Part shown: positions 53,084-57,488 of the stretch, piece by piece
Layout of the letters: each line of letters starts with the position of its first letter
How positions within the stretch are numbered: the first letter of the stretch is position 1
Origin: Gemmatimonadota bacterium
GTDB taxonomy: Bacteria > Gemmatimonadota > Gemmatimonadetes > Longimicrobiales > Gaopeijiaceae
Direction: 5' to 3'
DNA: 57,488 bases
NCBI GenBank assembly: GCA_022561145.1
Contig: JADFRS010000004.1
Coordinates: 1-57,488 of the forward strand
Made by a program: the position numbers and the translations under genes
Notes under the pieces: model-generated
What the model was told of the DNA's origin: nothing
The model's input: the letters and a program-made list of their open reading frames with translations, nothing else
Databases searched by the model: none

Positions 53084-54139
53084 ATGCGACGCGATCGAGA
53101 TGATCCGCGGCAAAGCCGCGGTACGCTGCCCGGCCTCGACCCCCGGCGGTTGGTCCGCCTGATGGAGGAATCCATCACCGCCTGTGAACTCGATCTATCC
53201 GGCCTGGTTGTCCTCACCGAGGCCGCGACCGGCCCTTACATGGTGACCCCTATTCTCGCCGCCATGGCAGGCGCCACCCGTGTTCATGCCCTGACCCGAA
53301 CGACGCGCTACGGCTCCGCTGAAGAGGTCGAGGCTCAAACCCTCGCGGTGGCCTCCCTCGCCGGAGTCGCTCAGCGCATCGACGTCACCACGCACAAGAC
53401 CGAGGAGATCGTCGCGTCCGCGGACATCGTCACCAACAGCGGCCATGTTCGCCCCATCGACGCATCCATGATCGGATGGATGAAGACGGCAGCTGTCATC
53501 CCCCTGATGTACGAAGCATGGGAGCTTCGCCCCGGCGATCTCGACCTTGCGGCCTGCCACGAGCGTGGGATTCTCGTCGCGGGCACCAATGAGCGCCATC
53601 CGGCCGTCGATGTCTTCGGCTACCTCGGCGTTATGGCCATCAAGCTACTCCTCGACGCCGGGGTTGCCGTGTACGACAGCATGATTCTGCTTCTTTGCGA
53701 CAATCCGTTTGCACCGTTCATCGTCCGTGGCCTCGAAGGCGCCGGGGCCCGGGTCACCCTCCAGTCGGCTCTCTCCGAGGACGACCGAGGAAACTTCGAC
53801 GCCGTCGTCGTCGCCATCCAGCCTGGGGCCGAAGCTGTCCTGGGCGCGCAGGCGCTCCCGGTCCTGTCCCGTTGGCCGGGAGTCGTTGTGGCTCAATTCT
53901 GGGGCGATATCGACCGGGGCGCGCTCGAAGGTGCGGGGATCCCGTTCTGGCCGTCCACACCTCCGGACCCGGGCCATATGGGCGTATTGCCTTCCCAGGT
54001 CGGCCCGGAGCCGATCGTGCGGCTCCAGGCCGGCGGCCTCAAGGTCGGTCAGCTGCTCACCAGGTCCCGCAGTGCGGTGGACACGGACGGTTTCGAGGAG
54101 GGAGGCTTCGTCCAGCTCGTGCCGCCGGGCTCTTCGTGA
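53084..54139 (+). CDS. Unknown protein with two Rossmann-like halves, glycan cluster
   Basis: A 351-residue protein I cannot assign. It has two nucleotide-binding-like segments: 'GLVVLTEAATGPYMVTPILAAMAGA' (about 40-64) with 'RYGSAEEVEAQ', and 'VYDSMILLLCDNPFAPFIVRGLEGAGARVTL' (about 196-226). Between them 'ADIVTNSGHVRPIDASMI' and 'GTNERHPAVDVFGYLG' recall 2-hydroxyacid/homocysteinase-type dehydrogenases. It may be an NAD-dependent enzyme of sugar or acyl-group synthesis. A perfect hairpin (53105-53121) lies inside the first codons, so the real start may be downstream. Confidence 0.6.
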   Translation: MRRDRDDPRQSRGTLPGLDPRRLVRLMEESITACELDLSGLVVLTEAATGPYMVTPILAAMAGATRVHALTRTTRYGSAEEVEAQTLAVASLAGVAQRIDVTTHKTEEIVASADIVTNSGHVRPIDASMIGWMKTAAVIPLMYEAWELRPGDLDLAACHERGILVAGTNERHPAVDVFGYLGVMAIKLLLDAGVAVYDSMILLLCDNPFAPFIVRGLEGAGARVTLQSALSEDDRGNFDAVVVAIQPGAEAVLGAQALPVLSRWPGVVVAQFWGDIDRGALEGAGIPFWPSTPPDPGHMGVLPSQVGPEPIVRLQAGGLKVGQLLTRSRSAVDTDGFEEGGFVQLVPPGSS

Positions 54140-54256
54140 CGTTCTTTCCCCCACCACAGCAGTGTTCTTCCCCGCCGAGGTGGGCGTATCTTGGGCTTGG
54201 GGTTCGGGTCGCCGAGTAATGGACTTGTTCAGTGTGGACTTTCCGAGGGGGTGAGC

Positions 54257-54931
54257 GTGGAGGGAGGAAGCCGTGACGGTGGGACCATCATCGGACCCAG
54301 CCGCGTGGGCGAGAATACCCTGGTCGCCGAAGGGGTCATCATAGGTCATCCGGCCAAGGATTCGATGTTGGAGGCGCGGGATTTCACTTCCAGTCGCGGC
54401 GCGCAGGTTGGGCGGGGGTGCATCTTGCGGGCCGGGACCATCATCTATGAGGACGCTGTCCTCGGAGATGACGTACAGACCGCCCATCATGTCGTCGTCC
54501 GCGAGGGTGCGCGGGTGGGAGACGGGTGCGTGTTGGGAAACAACACCGTTGTGCGGGAAGGCGCCGAACTGGGCCGCAATGTGCGCGTCATGGAGTCCGT
54601 GGTCATCTCGGAGGGAGCCCTCCTGGAGAACGACATCTTCATTGGGCCGGGGGTCCAGTTCACGGCAGGCCGCTTCATGACGGGGGCGATGCAAGCAGCC
54701 GGAAAGATGAGCGCCGAGGAGGCCTCGTCGGAGGAGGGACGCTACTGGAACGGTGCTTCCGTCACCGTCGAGGAGGGTGCCCGGATCGGTGCCAACGCCG
54801 TCATTCTGGCGGGTGTACGGCTCGGTCGTGGTTGTATCGTCGCAGCCGGATCGGTCGTCTCCAACGATGTTCCCGCAGGGGGCGTGGTGATGGGAAACCC
54901 AGGCCGATTGATGAAGCGAGGGACGCCGTGA
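54257..54931 (+). CDS. Hexapeptide-repeat acyltransferase
   Basis: About 224 residues built almost wholly of hexapeptide turns ('IIGPSRVGENTLVAEGVIIG', 'VGRGCILRAGTIIYEDAVLGDDV', 'VGDGCVLGNNTVVREGAELGRNVRV') ending 'ILAGVRLGRGCIVAAGSVVSNDVPAGGVVMGNP', the acyl-CoA site. A second acyltransferase in the cluster; it could add the FkbH-derived acyl group. GTG at 54257 is chosen for GAGGGG six bases upstream; GTG at 54251 is possible. It overlaps the next gene (GTGA). Confidence 0.85.
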   Translation: MEGGSRDGGTIIGPSRVGENTLVAEGVIIGHPAKDSMLEARDFTSSRGAQVGRGCILRAGTIIYEDAVLGDDVQTAHHVVVREGARVGDGCVLGNNTVVREGAELGRNVRVMESVVISEGALLENDIFIGPGVQFTAGRFMTGAMQAAGKMSAEEASSEEGRYWNGASVTVEEGARIGANAVILAGVRLGRGCIVAAGSVVSNDVPAGGVVMGNPGRLMKRGTP

Positions 54932-55698
54932 CCGTGGATTCAGCCTCCGGGGGAACCACGGGCAGGTCGGATCCCAAGGCCGACCTGGACGGGGTCTCCG
55001 GCGAGTACATCGAACCGACGCCCGATCGTGTGGTCGACCAGAAGCTGTTCGAATACATCTCGGATTATGTCATCGGGCGGCTCGAGGGGACGCGGGTGTT
55101 GGAGCTGGGAGTCGGAGATCAGGCCTGGACCTCCAAGCTGCTCGAGCGATTCCCCGACGTCACCACCGTGGACGGCTCCGCCAGGCTGCTGGACGTCGCG
55201 CGCCGACACCTCCAGGACAACAGCAGGTGGACCCCGGTGCATGCACTCTTCGAGGAGTACACCCCCGACGAGCCATTCGATCTGGTCCTGGCCACATACG
55301 TCCTGGAGCATGTCGACTCGGTAGAGGCCATTCTGGAGCGGGCGAGGCAGCACTGGCTGGTTCCGGGTGGGCGCATCGCCGTGGCTGTCCCGCACGCCTT
55401 GAGTCTGCATCGGCGGCTCGCAGTTACCATGGGGCTGGCGAACCACGTCAGTGAACTCGGAGAGACCGACGCGCGGATGGGCCACCGCCGCTGCATGACC
55501 TGGCAGGAGTTGGAAGCCGACTTGGTGAACGCCGGGTTCGAGGTGGTTGAGCGCAAAGGACTGCTCACCAAGGCCCTGCCCAACAGCGCACTCACGGCCT
55601 GCACGGATGAGCAGCTCAAGGGGCTGGTCGAGTTGGGCCTGGAGCTGCCGATCGAGTACTCGGCGGCGATCTACTTCCAGGCCAGGGTGAAATCCTGA
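54928..55698 (+). CDS. Class I SAM-dependent methyltransferase
   Basis: A 256-residue enzyme with 'RVLELGVGDQAWTSKLLERF' (about 53-72, motif I), 'VTTVDGSARLLDVAR' (motif II) and 'FDLVLATYVLEHVDSVEAIL'. The GTG start overlaps the acyltransferase stop by four bases (GTGA). Part of a tightly coupled acyltransferase-methyltransferase-VOC-FkbH set. O-methylation of a sugar or acyl group is a reasonable guess. Confidence 0.88.
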   Translation: MTVDSASGGTTGRSDPKADLDGVSGEYIEPTPDRVVDQKLFEYISDYVIGRLEGTRVLELGVGDQAWTSKLLERFPDVTTVDGSARLLDVARRHLQDNSRWTPVHALFEEYTPDEPFDLVLATYVLEHVDSVEAILERARQHWLVPGGRIAVAVPHALSLHRRLAVTMGLANHVSELGETDARMGHRRCMTWQELEADLVNAGFEVVERKGLLTKALPNSALTACTDEQLKGLVELGLELPIEYSAAIYFQARVKS

Positions 55699-56108
55699 TC
55701 TCTGGGGCGAAGTTCGCCCATGTGGGCATCGCGGTCAGGTCGATCGAGGAGACGCTCGCATCGTTCACGGCACTGCTGGGTTACGAGCTGTACTCGGGCC
55801 CCTTCGTGGATCCCATCCAGCGCGTGGAGGTCTGCTTTCTCAAGCGCCCGTCCTCCCCGGAAGATCCGGTGCTCGAGCTCGTCGCCCCCGCCGGTGACGA
55901 CTCCCCCGTCGAAAAGGTCCTCGAGCGCGGTGGCGGGGGCTACCACGTGTGCTTCGAAGTCGAGGAGCTGGAAGAAGCGATCAAGGAGGCCCGGGCGGCG
56001 AGCTGCCTCGTCATCAACGGCCCACATCCAGCGGTTGCATTCGAGGGGCGGCGGATCGTCTGGCTCTATACACCGGCGAAATTGCTCGTGGAGCTGGTCG
56101 AGAAGTGA
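55695..56108 (+). CDS. VOC (glyoxalase/epimerase-like) family protein, probable CTG start
   Basis: 137 residues of the vicinal-oxygen-chelate fold: 'KFAHVGIAVRSIEETLASFTALLGYEL', later 'YHVCFEVEELEEAI', closing 'IVWLYTPAKLLVELVEK'. Metal ligands would be His in HVGIAV, His in YHVC and the late Glu. The first strand lies upstream of the first GTG (55722), and the only start-like codon before it is CTG at 55695, which overlaps the previous stop (CTGA) and has AGGG eight bases upstream. Resembles methylmalonyl-CoA epimerase-like enzymes; the substrate is unknown. Confidence 0.78.
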   Translation: MISGAKFAHVGIAVRSIEETLASFTALLGYELYSGPFVDPIQRVEVCFLKRPSSPEDPVLELVAPAGDDSPVEKVLERGGGGYHVCFEVEELEEAIKEARAASCLVINGPHPAVAFEGRRIVWLYTPAKLLVELVEK

Positions 56109-57488
56109 ACGACCCCACACCGACCGACTACGGGTCGCTGAAGCGAGAGATCGAGCAGGCTCTCGAGGAGGCCGATCACATCAGAGCCAGGCGCCTGCTT
56201 GCGGAAGCATGGAGAGGCGACCCGGGCCCGGCGAGAGCCGGCTTCGTTTTATCCCGGGCAGAGCGCGTCGAGGGCGGCGCCTCGAGCGGCGCATGCAGGG
56301 TCGCGCTGCTGCGCTCCTTTACGGTCGAGCCGCTCGTCCCCCTCCTGCGCGCGTCGGCCTGGGTGGGTGGGGTACCGCTCGAGGTTCACGTAGGGCCGTT
56401 CGGCGCGTGGGCCCAGGAGATCCTGGATCCTGAAAGCGCCCTCTACCAATTCGGACCCGACATCGCCGTGCTCGCCGTGCAGGCGAGGGACATCGCCCCC
56501 GATCTATGGGAGCGGTTCGCGGAGCTGTCCGCCGAAGAAGTCGAAGCAGCGATCGACCGCGTCGCCGGCGAGTACGGCTCGGTGATCGAGGCGTTTCGCC
56601 ATCATAGCCGCGCGTCGCTGATCGTCCACACCCTCGAACTCCCCCCCGCACCACGCCAGGGTGTGCTGGACGCCCAGCTCGCGACGGGACAGAACGCGGC
56701 GATCGAGGCAGTCAACAGTCGCCTTCTCGAGCTGGCGGCCGAGCAGACCGGGGTCTATCTGCTGGACTACGACGGCCTTGTCGCACGCCATGGACGGCTG
56801 GCATGGCACGAGCCCCGCAAGTGGCTGACCACCCGCCTTCCCATCGCTCCGGACTGTCTGATGCACCTCGTACAGGAGTGGCTCCGGTTCATCTACCCTC
56901 TGACGGGGCGGAGCTGCAAGGCCCTGGTGCTGGACCTGGACAACACGCTGTGGGGCGGAGTGGTCGGTGAGGACGGTGTCGAGGGCCTTACGCTGGGCCT
57001 CGAATACCCCGGCGCCGCCTTCAGAGACCTCCAGCGCGTCGCACTCGACCTGTTCCACCGGGGAATCCTGCTCGCGGTATGCAGCAAGAACAACGAAGAC
57101 GATGCCATGGAGGCCTTCGATGGCCATCCCGGGATGCTCCTCGAGCGGGAGCACATCGCGGCCTGGCGCGTCGACTGGACGGATAAGGCCACCAACCTGC
57201 GCCAGATCGCCGAGGAACTGAACATCGGCTTGTCTGAACTGGCCTTCCTGGATGACAACCCCACCGAACGACACTGGATTCGGGAGCAACTGCCGGAGGT
57301 CCATGTGATCGAGTTGCCGGCAGATCCCTTCGAGTACGCGGAAGCTGTCAGCAACGTGTTCGTTGTAGAACGTTGCGAACCCCAGGTCACCAACACGAGG
57401 CGAACCGAAGTTGTACATCGTGACGCTAATGTTGTCGTCCTCTTGCGCGATGTCCAGCGCCGCGAACGTCGCTATCGCCCCTCCCAGG
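56105..57488 (+). CDS. FkbH-like HAD enzyme, C-terminus lost at an abrupt junction near 57345
   Basis: GTG at 56105 overlaps the VOC stop (GTGA). The N-terminus (about 70-260: 'VALLRSFTVEPLVPLLRASAWVGGVPLEVHVGPFG', 'ALYQFGPDIAVLAVQARD') is the FkbH N-terminal domain. The HAD-IIIC domain has DxDxT as 'LVLDLDNTLWGGVVGEDG' (Asp277, Asp279), 'LLAVCSKNNEDDAMEAF' and 'ELAFLDDNPTERHWIREQLPEV'. FkbH proteins load glyceryl or lactyl groups from a phosphorylated C3 precursor onto a carrier. Recognisable sequence ends at 'PFEYAEAV' (about 57352); the frame stays open to the window edge, but beyond it is antisense to a lipase. Confidence 0.85.
   Translation, partial: MNDPTPTDYGSLKREIEQALEEADHIRARRLLAEAWRGDPGPARAGFVLSRAERVEGGASSGACRVALLRSFTVEPLVPLLRASAWVGGVPLEVHVGPFGAWAQEILDPESALYQFGPDIAVLAVQARDIAPDLWERFAELSAEEVEAAIDRVAGEYGSVIEAFRHHSRASLIVHTLELPPAPRQGVLDAQLATGQNAAIEAVNSRLLELAAEQTGVYLLDYDGLVARHGRLAWHEPRKWLTTRLPIAPDCLMHLVQEWLRFIYPLTGRSCKALVLDLDNTLWGGVVGEDGVEGLTLGLEYPGAAFRDLQRVALDLFHRGILLAVCSKNNEDDAMEAFDGHPGMLLEREHIAAWRVDWTDKATNLRQIAEELNIGLSELAFLDDNPTERHWIREQLPEVHVIELPADPFEYAEAVSNVFVVERCEPQVTNTRRTEVVHRDANVVVLLRDVQRRERRYRPSQ
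57345..57488 (-). pseudogene. Fragment of a class 3 lipase
   Basis: Read from the window edge on the minus strand: LGGAIATFAALDIAQ, then VTMYNFGSPRVGDLGFATFYN and EHVADSFRV. This is the class 3 lipase pattern in which GHS-LGGA holds the nucleophile and 'y.fGsPRvGn..Fa..yN' follows. After SFRV the frame runs on for 280 codons as pure antisense of fkbH, so the lipase is cut at about 57345. Its start lies outside the window. Confidence 0.75.

Noticed and set aside
56504-57418. 304-residue minus-strand frame as a real gene
   Set aside because: Only its first 25 or so residues are lipase-like; the rest is antisense to the conserved FkbH domains.
1-57488. CRISPR array or long tandem repeats
   Set aside because: No regularly spaced direct repeats of 20 bases or more were seen anywhere in the window.

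Overview
The window looks like chromosomal DNA of a marine or soil member of the Gemmatimonadota or a close relative. This is inferred from GC-rich composition, a Ser/Thr kinase fused to a WD40/TolB-like sensor, several secreted S9 peptidases, small lipoproteins with a TonB-plug-like fold and a PQQ dehydrogenase. No taxonomic marker gene is present, so the assignment is tentative.

Layout. 0-8 kb: end of a CPBP (possibly ABC-2/CPBP fusion) membrane protein, a secreted NHL propeller, a PQQ dehydrogenase/cytochrome c pair, an M29-like aminopeptidase and an S9 peptidase. 8.2-13.2 kb: accessory island with a complete IS3-family element (8173-9485), terminase large and putative small subunits, an HNH protein and a 5' half of a tRNA-Leu(UAA). 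13.4-20.3 kb: Ser/Thr kinase, S9D glutamyl endopeptidase, small lipoprotein, trmH. 20.3-28.2 kb (minus strand): fba, rpiA, rpe, Hpt, receiver, a large hybrid histidine kinase and a TIGR01777 epimerase. 28.3-29.6 kb: DAHP synthase preceded by a ribosome-mediated attenuator whose leader peptide reads Tyr-Phe-Trp-Tyr. 29.5-33.4 kb: metal-uptake operon (small His/Cys protein, outer-membrane protein, binding protein, permease). 33.4-36.8 kb: argR, argG (frameshifted as given) and argH, with tandem ARG boxes. 36.8-39.7 kb: TonB receptor. 40-46.7 kb: threonine dehydratase, egtC, egtD, egtB, then an ATPase and a binding-protein/permease fusion resembling the ergothioneine importer EgtUV. 47.3-57.5 kb: a GT-C-like membrane protein and a sugar-modification cluster (Wlb-like oxidoreductase, aminotransferase and acetyltransferase, a small flippase-like protein, methyltransferases, a second hexapeptide protein, a VOC protein and FkbH). 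The last 150 bases switch abruptly to a class 3 lipase on the opposite strand.

How it fits together. The strongest regulatory logic is (i) attenuation of aromatic amino acid entry at aroF, (ii) ArgR control of argGH, where two operators 21 bp centre to centre sit on the promoter and a terminator with a competing pairing lies in the leader, and (iii) a His-Asp phosphorelay downstream of sugar-phosphate genes. The ergothioneine genes beside an EgtUV-like transporter suggest combined synthesis and uptake. The glycan cluster looks like N-acylated amino-sugar biosynthesis with an unusual FkbH-derived acyl group. Several broken genes (argG, a flavoprotein remnant, a truncated receiver, the terminase tail, the fkbH/lipase junction) are either real decay or assembly errors and should be checked with reads.
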